Assembly: GCA_023422485.1 (NCBI GenBank)
Contig: JAGTAM010000403.1
Coordinates: 1-16,622, forward strand
DNA: 16,622 bases
From: Pseudomonadota bacterium
Lineage (GTDB): Bacteria; Pseudomonadota; Alphaproteobacteria; Rhizobiales; Beijerinckiaceae
Direction: 5' to 3'
This document shows positions 8,022-14,016 of the stretch, one piece after another. The translations under genes and the position numbers were made by a program. The notes beneath the pieces are model-generated. The model saw only the letters and a list, made by a program, of their open reading frames with translations, was not told the DNA's origin and did not search any database. Each line of letters starts with the position of its first letter. Position 1 is the stretch's first letter.

Positions 8022-8915
8022 ATGAGCGTCGTCGCGATCGATTTCGAGACCGCCAACGAGCGGCGCGACAGCGCCTGCGCGATCGGCCTCGCCTGGATCG
8101 AGGGCGGCCGCGTGGTGCGGCGGGAGACGCGGCTGATCCGCCCGCCGCAGATGCGGTTCTCCCCCGGCAACATCCGCATCCACGGCATCCTGCCGGCAGA
8201 TGTACGCGATGCGCCAACTTTCCCGGAAATCTTCGCCGAGTTCCTGCCCGACCTGTCGGGCAGGCTGATGCTGGCCCACAATGCCGGCTTCGACATGGGC
8301 GTGCTCGCCGCCTCGCTCGCGGCCTGGGGCGAGGCGGTGCCGGACATGGCCGGGCACTGCACCCTGCAGATCGCCCGGCGCATCTTCCCCGATCCCGGTG
8401 GCCACGGGTTGGCCAAGGTAGCGGGGCGTCTCGGCATCCGCTTCGAGCACCACGATGCCGGCGAGGACGCCTATGCCTGTGCCGAGATCGCGCTCGCGGC
8501 CTTGCGCGAGACCGGTGCCGCCGACATCGCCGACCTCGCCCGCGGCCTCGGGCTGACGCCGATCCGGGCCGTGGCCGGTCCGCGGCGCGACTTCAGCCGT
8601 TCCACCTCCGCCCATGCCCTACGGGCCTCCGGCATCGTCGATCTGCGACCGAAGGGCGACCTGCGCTTCGCCATGCGTGGCAGCACCGGCAGCCGCTACG
8701 TGCTGGAGTTCGAGGAGCGGACGGACGGACCTTATCTGCGCTGCTCGTGCCCGGCGGGCACCCACCGGCGCCGCTGCCGCCACGTCGATGCTCTGGTCGA
8801 GGGCGACGTCACCGATCTCACCTCGAACAATTTCGACGATGTCGAGCGCCTGCGACAGTTGCTGGACGGCAAGAGCGTCGGACCGGTGCGGATGAAGGGC
8901 GTGGCAGCCGCCTGA
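8022..8915 (+). CDS. DEDDh 3'-5' exonuclease with C-terminal SWIM-type zinc motif
   Basis: This 297-residue protein begins with a DnaQ-like exonuclease domain (1-165). All five catalytic residues are visible: D7 and E9 in AIDFETAN, D91 in AHNAGFDMGVL, and H144 and D149 in HHDAGEDAYA, so it should remove nucleotides from 3' ends in a two-metal reaction. A linker leads to a region ending in C241-x-C243-x8-C252-x-H254 (CSCPAG...CRH), preceded by RYVLEFEE. This matches the CxCxnCxH pattern of SWIM zinc fingers, which bind DNA or proteins. The ATG at 8022 puts the first beta strand at the N-terminus; GAGGGA at 8015-8020 is a good but very close ribosome site. A GTG at 7968 overlapping the glnE stop would add 18 residues and cannot be excluded. 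Likely cotranscribed with glnE; role in repair or proofreading is inferred. Confidence 0.88.
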   Translation: MSVVAIDFETANERRDSACAIGLAWIEGGRVVRRETRLIRPPQMRFSPGNIRIHGILPADVRDAPTFPEIFAEFLPDLSGRLMLAHNAGFDMGVLAASLAAWGEAVPDMAGHCTLQIARRIFPDPGGHGLAKVAGRLGIRFEHHDAGEDAYACAEIALAALRETGAADIADLARGLGLTPIRAVAGPRRDFSRSTSAHALRASGIVDLRPKGDLRFAMRGSTGSRYVLEFEERTDGPYLRCSCPAGTHRRRCRHVDALVEGDVTDLTSNNFDDVERLRQLLDGKSVGPVRMKGVAAA

Positions 8916-8950
8916 CACGGTCTTCGGCTCGTCCGTCCGGTCCCGCCTCT

Positions 8951-9003
8951 CCGTCAACCCGGCTCCGCCGATCCGCGCCTCGGAATGACGAAGTGAGCCG
9001 GGG
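8951..9003. repeat. Candidate dispersed intergenic repeat with 8-bp inverted ends
   Basis: CCCGGCTC (8958-8965) and GAGCCGGG (8995-9002) are perfect inverted arms around 29 bases that include CGCGCCTCGGAATGACGA. Read on the other strand this gives a GTCATTCCGAGGCGCG core, which resembles the intergenic repeat family common in alphaproteobacterial genomes. One copy is in this window, so the repeat status is inferred. It could also end transcription of the exonuclease gene. Confidence 0.4.
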
Positions 9004-9030
9004 CGAAACCATCGACCGGACGACGCAGGA

Positions 9031-9060
9031 GTACCGAAGCGGTACATCCTTTTAGTACCG
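9031..9060. promoter_or_regulatory. Threefold GTACCG element, possible operator or hairpin
   Basis: GTACCG (9031-9036), its inverse CGGTAC (9040-9045) and a third copy GTACCG (9055-9060) lie within 30 bp. The first two form a perfect 6-bp dyad with a 3-base centre (AAG); the second and third form another with a 9-base centre (ATCCTTTTA). The outer copies are direct repeats 24 bp apart, each preceded by A. The arrangement suits a regulator site or two competing hairpins upstream of aqpZ. Alternatively the first dyad plus ATCCTTTT is a weak terminator. Confidence 0.4.
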
Positions 9061-9216
9061 TGCGCTTGTGACGCCGATTATTGTGATCGCGACGCATGCG
9101 TGGAATGCATCGCGTGATGCGTCCCGGCGGGTGCCGACGCAGACGACTTGCTGTCGCGGTGCACCGAATAAGCTGCCGACCTGAACGCTCGATGCGCGCG
9201 CCGCGGCCTCCGTTGC

Positions 9217-9222
9217 AAGAGG
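9217..9222 (+). promoter_or_regulatory. Ribosome binding site of aqpZ
   Basis: AAGAGG ends 7 bases before the ATG at 9230 and supports that start over the in-frame ATG at 9245. Confidence 0.65.
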
Positions 9223-9229
9223 TGTCGCC

Positions 9230-9970
9230 ATGGATCACGAGACGATGCGTCGGACGACCGCCGAATTCTTCGGCACCTTCTGGTTGACCTTCGGCGGATG
9301 CGGCGCGGCCGTCCTCTCGGCAGCCTATCCCGAACTGGGGATCGGCTTCCTGGGCGTTGCATTCGCCTTCGGCTTCACCGTGCTGACGATGGCCTACGCC
9401 GTCGGCCATATCTCGGGCGGCCACTTCAACCCGGCCGTCACGATCGGGCTCTGGGCGGCTCGCCGCTGCGCCAGCCGGCACGTCCTGCCCTACATCATCG
9501 CTCAGGTCATCGGCGCCATGGTCGCGGCCTTCACCCTCTATACCATCGCCTCCGGAAAGGCGGGGTGGGTGCCGAACGGGTTCGCCTCGAACGGTTATGG
9601 TGAACTCAGTCCGGGCAAGTACGGCCTTGCCGCCTGCCTGATCACCGAGATCCTGACGACCTTCATCTTCATCTTCATCATCGCCGGCACGACATCGAAG
9701 GGTGCCGCCGCGGGCTTTGCCGGCATTCCCATCGGATTCGCCCTCGTGCTCATCCACCTGATCTCGATTCCGGTGACCAACACGTCGGTCAACCCGGCCC
9801 GGAGCACGGGTCCGGCCCTGTTCGCGGGCGCGGAGTACGTGGCGCAGCTCTGGATGTTCTGGTTGGCGCCGATCGCCGGAGCGATCGCCGCCGGGATCGT
9901 GGCACGAAGGCTCTACGAACCGGCCGACATGGTCGACACGGCCATCGTGGAAAGAGGCGCCGAGATCTGA
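9230..9970 (+). CDS. aqpZ: Aquaporin Z, water channel
   Basis: This 246-residue inner-membrane protein of the MIP family passes water across the membrane as a tetramer. It closely follows E. coli AqpZ: EFFGTFWLTFGGCG in helix 1, VGHISGGHFNPAVT with the first NPA (67-69), the segment FASNGYGE, and IPVTNTSVNPARS with the second NPA (188-190). The selectivity filter residues line up with those of AqpZ as F47, H176, T185 and R191, so a water-specific pore is expected rather than a glycerol channel. Six membrane helices plus two half helices fit the sequence. The C-terminal tail of about 20 residues (ending ERGAEI) is longer and more acidic than in the E. coli protein. The gene stands alone, facing phoH convergently, with an unusual repeat-rich upstream region that may control it. 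Confidence 0.97.
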   Translation: MDHETMRRTTAEFFGTFWLTFGGCGAAVLSAAYPELGIGFLGVAFAFGFTVLTMAYAVGHISGGHFNPAVTIGLWAARRCASRHVLPYIIAQVIGAMVAAFTLYTIASGKAGWVPNGFASNGYGELSPGKYGLAACLITEILTTFIFIFIIAGTTSKGAAAGFAGIPIGFALVLIHLISIPVTNTSVNPARSTGPALFAGAEYVAQLWMFWLAPIAGAIAAGIVARRLYEPADMVDTAIVERGAEI

Positions 9971-9985
9971 CGCCGAAGCCCAAGC

Positions 9986-10015
9986 GACGACGAGGCCTGC
10001 CGGGACCTCGCCGTC
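9986..10015. terminator. Hairpin between converging aqpZ and phoH genes
   Basis: GACGACGAGG (9986-9995) and CCTCGCCGTC (10006-10015) form a 10-bp stem with one A-C mismatch and a 10-base loop. It sits in the 66-bp gap between two convergent stop codons, where a shared terminator is expected. No T-tract follows on either strand. Confidence 0.4.
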
Positions 10016-10036
10016 TGCGCCGTGGGACGTTCGCCC

Positions 10037-10753
10037 TTACAGACGTTCTTCCTCGAACGCCCGCACCCATTCCGCGCAAATGCCGGAACGGACGATATCG
10101 TCGAGGGTGAACTCCACGATCGGGATCGCCATCATCCGGCTCTTCACGAGGTGGATCACGGTGCGAAGCCCCGACGTCTCGCGCAGATCGGTCTGCGAGA
10201 CGTCGCCATTGATGATGACCTGGCAATCGTCTCCGATACGGGTCAGGAACATCTTGATTTCGGCGGTGGTGGTGTTCTGCGCCTCGTCGAGGATCACGAG
10301 GCAGTTCTTGAAGGTGCGCCCGCGCATCACCTCGAAGGGCACCACCTCGATGTCGCCGGCCTTCACCGCGATATCGAACGCGGCCGCGCCCATGCGCTCC
10401 TTCATCGTCTCCGTGAGCGGCGCGACCCAGGGGGCGATCTTCTCTTCCAGCGTGCCGGGGAAGAAGCCGAGCGAGCGGCCGGAGGGGACGTTGGGGCGGG
10501 TGATGACGACTTTCGCGATCCGGCGCTGGCGAAGAAGATCGGCAGCGCGGGTGCCGGCGATGAAAGTTTTGCCCGTGCCGGCCGGGCCGAGAACGATGAC
10601 TTGTGAAGATGACGCGAGGGCGTCGAGATACTGACCTTGTTTATCTGTCAGAGGTTGTATCGGTGCGGGGTTACGTTCCTCGTCGAAGCGTGTCCGATGC
10701 ATCCGGATCGGTCGGTCCTCAACCAGTTCAAGCCGTGCGCGTCGTCTCTTCAT
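10037..10753 (-). CDS. phoH: PhoH family ATPase
   Basis: This 238-residue cytoplasmic P-loop ATPase belongs to the PhoH family, linked to RNA metabolism and, in some bacteria, phosphate starvation. It shows QPLTDKQGQYLDAL before the fold, Walker A GPAGTGKT (56-63), the PhoH-typical TRPNVPSGRSLGFFPGTLEEK (about 85-105), PFEVMRGRTFKN, Walker B VILDEAQN (D156, E157) and the NGDVSQTDL sensor motif. At 238 residues it consists of the ATPase domain alone; the YbeZ/PhoL type of about 340 residues has an extra N-terminal KH-like region that is absent here. The start at 10753 has GGAG some 9 bases upstream on the minus strand. It is probably monocistronic: uvrD lies 380 bp upstream on the same strand and aqpZ converges on it. 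The basic start KRRRARLEL may contact nucleic acid (inference). Confidence 0.93.
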   Translation of the reverse strand: MKRRRARLELVEDRPIRMHRTRFDEERNPAPIQPLTDKQGQYLDALASSSQVIVLGPAGTGKTFIAGTRAADLLRQRRIAKVVITRPNVPSGRSLGFFPGTLEEKIAPWVAPLTETMKERMGAAAFDIAVKAGDIEVVPFEVMRGRTFKNCLVILDEAQNTTTAEIKMFLTRIGDDCQVIINGDVSQTDLRETSGLRTVIHLVKSRMMAIPIVEFTLDDIVRSGICAEWVRAFEEERL

Positions 10754-11024
10754 GGATCAACACTCCACCTTGACTCGTGCGTGACTCTCGCAAACTCGCT
10801 TTTTCAACCAGTCTCGACTGTCCGACTTCTCCCTCGATTCGGCGAAGACATCGCCGATCTTCTTTCATCTTGACGCAAGAGCAAAGCCAAACCCCGTGAG
10901 TCGGTTCCACGGCGTGTCGCGAAGGCTGTGGAACGCGACTTTACGGCAACGCTTCGCCTGCCCGTTGAGGGTTGCAAGCGCGAGCGACGGGGGCGTGACG
11001 GCTTTGAGAAGAAGCGATGACCCC

Positions 11025-11061
11025 GGCGCCTTTCGGCGCTGCCGGCGGATCGGAGCGATCC
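11025..11061. repeat. Pair of GC-rich hairpins, candidate dispersed repeat
   Basis: The first hairpin is GCGCC-TTTC-GGCGC (about 11026-11039), which on the minus strand closes a GAAA tetraloop. The second is GGATCG-GAG-CGATCC (11047-11061), a perfect 6-bp stem. They are separated by GCCGGC-type sequence. Such paired short hairpins between genes resemble REP-like elements; with a single copy in this window, that reading is inference. Confidence 0.35.
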
Positions 11062-11106
11062 ATACCAAAGCCATCGCGGGCGTCGCCCTCCCGGGGCGGC
11101 GGCGCA

Positions 11107-11125
11107 GCCGGCGGAGGCCGCCGGC
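11107..11125 (-). terminator. Hairpin just downstream of uvrD
   Basis: GCCGGCGG-AGG-CCGCCGGC is a perfect 8-bp stem with a 3-base loop, 8 bases past the uvrD stop codon. The position fits a transcription terminator, but no T-tract follows on the minus strand, so it could equally be part of the neighbouring hairpin cluster. Confidence 0.4.
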
Positions 11126-11133
11126 AGGACGCT

Positions 11134-13503
11134 TCAACCGGGCTGGAGGAAGCTGTCGAGCACCATCTTCCGGCCGGCCTTGTCGAAGTCAACGGTGAGC
11201 TTGTTGCCGTCGATGCCGGCCACCGTGCCGGGGCCGAACTTGGTGTGGAAGACCCGCTGGCCATGCTCGAAGGAAGACGGTGCGCCCGTCGATTTGGCGA
11301 TCAGCTCGCCTTCGATCTCCCGCGGCCCGGCCGAGCGACCGCCGCGTCCCTGCCCGAGTCCCCCACCGAATCCGCCGGAGGTGTTGGCCTGCGCCCGCTG
11401 CCAGCCCGGCGTGCCGTAGGACGAGCCGAACGGCGTCGGGTTGCGGTCGAAGCGCGAGGCGCCCGCCGAGAAATGCGCCGGGGCCTCGACCACGTCGACG
11501 GCCTCGGGCGGCAATTCGTCGATGAAGCGCGAAGGGATGGTCGAGGACCACAGGCCGTGGATGCGCCGGTTGACGGCAAACGACAGCTTGGCGCGCTTGC
11601 GGGCGCGCGTCAGCCCGACATGGGCAAGCCGCCGCTCTTCCTCCAGCCCGGCCCGGCCGCTCTCGTCGATGGCGCGCTGGTTCGGAAACAGGCCGTCTTC
11701 CCAGCCCGGCAGGAACACCGTGTCGAACTCCAACCCCTTGGCCGCGTGCAGCGTCATCAGCGAGACGCGATCGGCCCCTTCCGCCTCGGAGGCTTCCATC
11801 ACGAGCGAGACGTGTTCGAGGAAGGCGGCCATGTCGGGGAATTCTTCCATCGAGCGGACGAATTCCTTGAGGTTTTCGAGCCGCCCGGCGGCGTCGGCCG
11901 AGCGATCCTTCTGCCACATCTCGGTGTAGCCGGATTCCTCCAGAATCGTCTGTGCGACCTCCGGATGGGGCTTGGCCTCGACCAGCCGCACCCAGCGCGA
12001 AAAGCTCTCGACGAGGCCGCGCAGCATCGAGCGGGCACGGGGCTTCAGCTCATCGGTCTCGATCAGCTTCCGCGCGGCGGCGAGCAGGGGAATACGGTCG
12101 GCACGGGCATAGGCGTGCAGCGTCTGCAGCGTGGCGTCGCCCAGACCGCGCTTGGGCGTGTTGAAGATGCGCTCGAACGCGAGGTCGTCGGCGCCGTTCA
12201 TGGTGACACGCAAGTAAGCCAGAGCGTCGCGGATCTCGGCCCGCTCGTAGAAGCGCGGGCCGCCGATGACACGATAGGGCAGGCCGACCTGAACGAAGCG
12301 GTCCTCGATCTCGCGCATCTGCGCCGAGATCCGCACCAGCACCGCGATCTCCGAGAGCGGATGCCCTTTGCGCTGGAGCGACTCGATCGATTCGGCGACC
12401 TGTCGGGCCTCTTCTTCCGAATCCCAGGCGCCGGTGACGGTAACCGGTTCGCCCTTCTCGTCCTCCGTCCGGAGCGTCTTGCCGAGCCGCCCCTCGTTCT
12501 TGGCGATCAGCCCTGAGGCAGCGGCGAGGATATGACCGGTCGAGCGGTAGTTGCGCTCCAGCCGCACCACGGTCGCGCCGGGAAAATCGTGCTCGAACCG
12601 CAGGATGTTGTCGACCTCGGCGCCACGCCAGCCGTAGATCGACTGATCGTCGTCGCCGACGCAGGCGACGTTTTTCCGAAGCTGCGCCAGCAGACGTAGC
12701 CAGAGATACTGCGCGACGTTGGTATCCTGATATTCATCGACCAAGATATATTTGAAGCGATCTTGATAATTCCTCAGGATGTCGGGGTTCTCGCGCCACA
12801 GCTTGAGGCACAACAACAAAAGATCGCCGAAATCGACCGCATTGAGGGTCGCAAGCCGAGCCTGATAGGCGGCGTAGAGCTGGCCGCCTTTGCCGAAGGC
12901 GAAGGCCTGCGCCTCCCCCGGCGGCACCTGCTCAGGAGCGAGGCCGCGGTTCTTCCAGCCGTCGATGGTGTGGGCCAGCGAGCGGGCAGGCCAGCGCTTC
13001 TCGTCGATGTTCTGGTCAGAGATGACCTGTTTCATCAGGCGGAGCTGATCGTCGGTGCCGAGAATCGTGAAGTCGGATTTGAGCCCGACCAGTTCGGCGT
13101 GTCGGCGCAGGATCTTGGTACCGATGGCGTGGAAGGTGCCGAGCCAGGGCATGCCCTCACCCGCCGGCCCGATCAGCCCGCCGATGCGATGCTTCATCTC
13201 GCGGGCGGCCTTGTTGGTGAAGGTGACCGAGAGGATGTCGTAGGGCCGCGCCTTGCCCGTCGCGATCAGGTGGGCGATGCGCGTCGTCAGCACCCGCGTC
13301 TTGTCGGTGCCGGCGCCCGCGAGCACGAGCACCGGGCCTTCCGTCGCCTCCACGGCACGGCGCTGCTCCGGGTTGAGACCGGAGAGGTAGGACGCGCCCT
13401 CGGGCCGCAAGGCGGCCATGGCGCGGGCGGCGATGGAGGTCGGGGCCGACGGCGCATCGTCGTCGGACGGGCGCGGCCGGATCGCGTCTGGCTCTTGCAT
13501 CAT
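11134..13503 (-). CDS. uvrD: UvrD/PcrA-type superfamily 1 DNA helicase with altered Walker A
   Basis: This 789-residue 3'-5' helicase unwinds DNA in excision and mismatch repair and related processes. Motifs in order: Q motif LNPEQRRAV (43-51), Walker A AGAGTDKT (62-69), Ia VTFTNKAAREM (93-103), Ib GTFHAIG, Walker B ILVDEYQDTN (253-262), III VGDDDQSIYGWRGA (282-295), IV VVRLERNYRS, V LMTLHAAKGLEFDTVFLPGWEDGLFPN and VI EERRLAHVGLTRARKR. After a Gly-rich linker comes a C-terminal Tudor-like domain (FHTKFGPGTVAGIDGNKL), typical of UvrD/PcrA. The striking feature is D67 (codon at 13303-13305): the family has Gly directly before the catalytic Lys (K68). Motif VI has His where Tyr is usual. The rest is intact and in frame, so the gene is not otherwise decayed. 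The start ATG at 13503 is preceded by AGGGA about 7 bases upstream. Confidence 0.95.
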   Translation of the reverse strand: MMQEPDAIRPRPSDDDAPSAPTSIAARAMAALRPEGASYLSGLNPEQRRAVEATEGPVLVLAGAGTDKTRVLTTRIAHLIATGKARPYDILSVTFTNKAAREMKHRIGGLIGPAGEGMPWLGTFHAIGTKILRRHAELVGLKSDFTILGTDDQLRLMKQVISDQNIDEKRWPARSLAHTIDGWKNRGLAPEQVPPGEAQAFAFGKGGQLYAAYQARLATLNAVDFGDLLLLCLKLWRENPDILRNYQDRFKYILVDEYQDTNVAQYLWLRLLAQLRKNVACVGDDDQSIYGWRGAEVDNILRFEHDFPGATVVRLERNYRSTGHILAAASGLIAKNEGRLGKTLRTEDEKGEPVTVTGAWDSEEEARQVAESIESLQRKGHPLSEIAVLVRISAQMREIEDRFVQVGLPYRVIGGPRFYERAEIRDALAYLRVTMNGADDLAFERIFNTPKRGLGDATLQTLHAYARADRIPLLAAARKLIETDELKPRARSMLRGLVESFSRWVRLVEAKPHPEVAQTILEESGYTEMWQKDRSADAAGRLENLKEFVRSMEEFPDMAAFLEHVSLVMEASEAEGADRVSLMTLHAAKGLEFDTVFLPGWEDGLFPNQRAIDESGRAGLEEERRLAHVGLTRARKRAKLSFAVNRRIHGLWSSTIPSRFIDELPPEAVDVVEAPAHFSAGASRFDRNPTPFGSSYGTPGWQRAQANTSGGFGGGLGQGRGGRSAGPREIEGELIAKSTGAPSSFEHGQRVFHTKFGPGTVAGIDGNKLTVDFDKAGRKMVLDSFLQPG

Positions 13504-13618
13504 GCGCGCATCCCTGGACCAAAAGGCGAACGCCGTCGAGACCCGATCCGGAACCGGCGGGTCCCCTCAAGCGTCACTTCGGAAGCCTGAAGCCGTAACC
13601 GATGAAGGAAACGAGGCC
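13504..13618. promoter_or_regulatory. Divergent promoter region of uvrD and the small exported protein gene
   Basis: This 115-bp gap separates two divergent start codons and must hold both promoters if they are expressed as annotated. AGGGA near 13511 (minus) serves uvrD and AAGGAA at 13605-13610 (plus) serves the small gene. I saw no clear -35/-10 boxes. Confidence 0.3.
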
Positions 13619-13858
13619 ATGCGCGCCCCGTCGCTCGCCCTCCTGACCCTGCTCGCCGCTCTGACCCCGGCCCTCGCGCAGAGCCCCGGAAACCGCGGCG
13701 CCACGAGCCGGCAGAACGAAGGGTTCGAGTACCGCAACCAGAACCGCAATTTCGAACAGCGCCAGACCTTGGAGAACAGCGCGATCCGCAACCAGATCCA
13801 GCGGGCGCCGCTCAACGTCCCGCCCCCGGCCGGACCCGCCTACGGCATCCGGCGCTGA
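13619..13858 (+). CDS. Small exported protein, Asn/Gln/Arg-rich, unknown function
   Basis: This 79-residue protein was not recognised. It starts with a clear signal peptide: MRAPSLALLTLLAALTPALA, with a likely signal peptidase I cut after ALA-20. The mature part of about 59 residues is hydrophilic, rich in Asn, Gln and Arg, with repeated short patterns (YRNQNRNFEQRQ, then IRNQIQR) and a Pro-rich end (LNVPPPAGPAYGIRR). It contains no Cys, so no disulfide or lipid attachment, and is expected to be soluble in the periplasm. AAGGAA lies 8 bases before the ATG at 13619. The open frame reaches back to 13418 inside uvrD on the other strand, but the signal peptide and ribosome site fix the start. It is divergent from uvrD and upstream of the AsmA-family gene by 158 bp. 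Confidence 0.72.
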   Translation: MRAPSLALLTLLAALTPALAQSPGNRGATSRQNEGFEYRNQNRNFEQRQTLENSAIRNQIQRAPLNVPPPAGPAYGIRR

Positions 13859-14016
13859 CGGAAGGCGCAAGCTTAAGCGCGAGGTGCGGGCGGGCCGCGG
13901 CCTGTGCTATGGCGCAGGAACTCGGTGTGGCGCGCTTCGACAGGCTTATGTCCTTCGAACGCACGTGACCCGCGAACGAAGCCCTGCGGCCCGCAGGCCA
14001 GGCGGAAGCGATAACG
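13859..14016. other. 158-bp gap before the AsmA-family gene
   Basis: It contains a possible 19-residue frame (ATG at 13909 to TGA at 13966-13968, reading MAQELGVARF onward) without a clear ribosome site, so it is not called as a gene. The GC-rich dyad CTGCGGCC/GGCCGCAG-like sequence CCTGCGGCCCGCAGG at 13983-13997 forms a short hairpin just before the ribosome site of the next gene. Confidence 0.3.

Larger units (their letters stand above)
8916..9229. other. 314-bp intergenic region rich in short repeats, upstream of aqpZ
   Basis: No credible gene is present. From left to right it holds a possible dispersed repeat (8951-9003), a threefold GTACCG element (9031-9060), a tandem TTGTGA (9066-9071 and 9081-9086), the 10-bp palindrome ACGCATGCGT (9092-9101), and a 7-bp inverted repeat GACGCAT/ATGCGTC (9091-9097 and 9117-9123). 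The aqpZ promoter should lie here, but no clear -35/-10 pair was found. Confidence 0.5.
10754..11133. other. 380-bp gap between uvrD end and phoH start, hairpin-rich
   Basis: No convincing gene is present; the short frames here lack domain content and ribosome sites. The part near phoH (10754-10900) is less GC-rich and is its likely promoter and leader. It contains a CGGCGA/TCGCCG hairpin (10840-10845 and 10851-10856) and a CAGTC/GACTG dyad (10809-10820). The part near uvrD (11020-11125) holds three GC-rich hairpins listed separately. I could not place a reliable promoter. Confidence 0.45.

Noticed and set aside
11017..12516. Plus-strand open frame (499 residues) opposite uvrD
   Set aside because: It overlaps the C-terminal half of uvrD, which has clear motifs; the frame has no recognisable domain and begins in a hairpin-rich gap.
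13909..13968. A 19-residue open frame before the AsmA-family gene
   Set aside because: It is too short, has no clear ribosome site, and nothing besides an ATG supports it.
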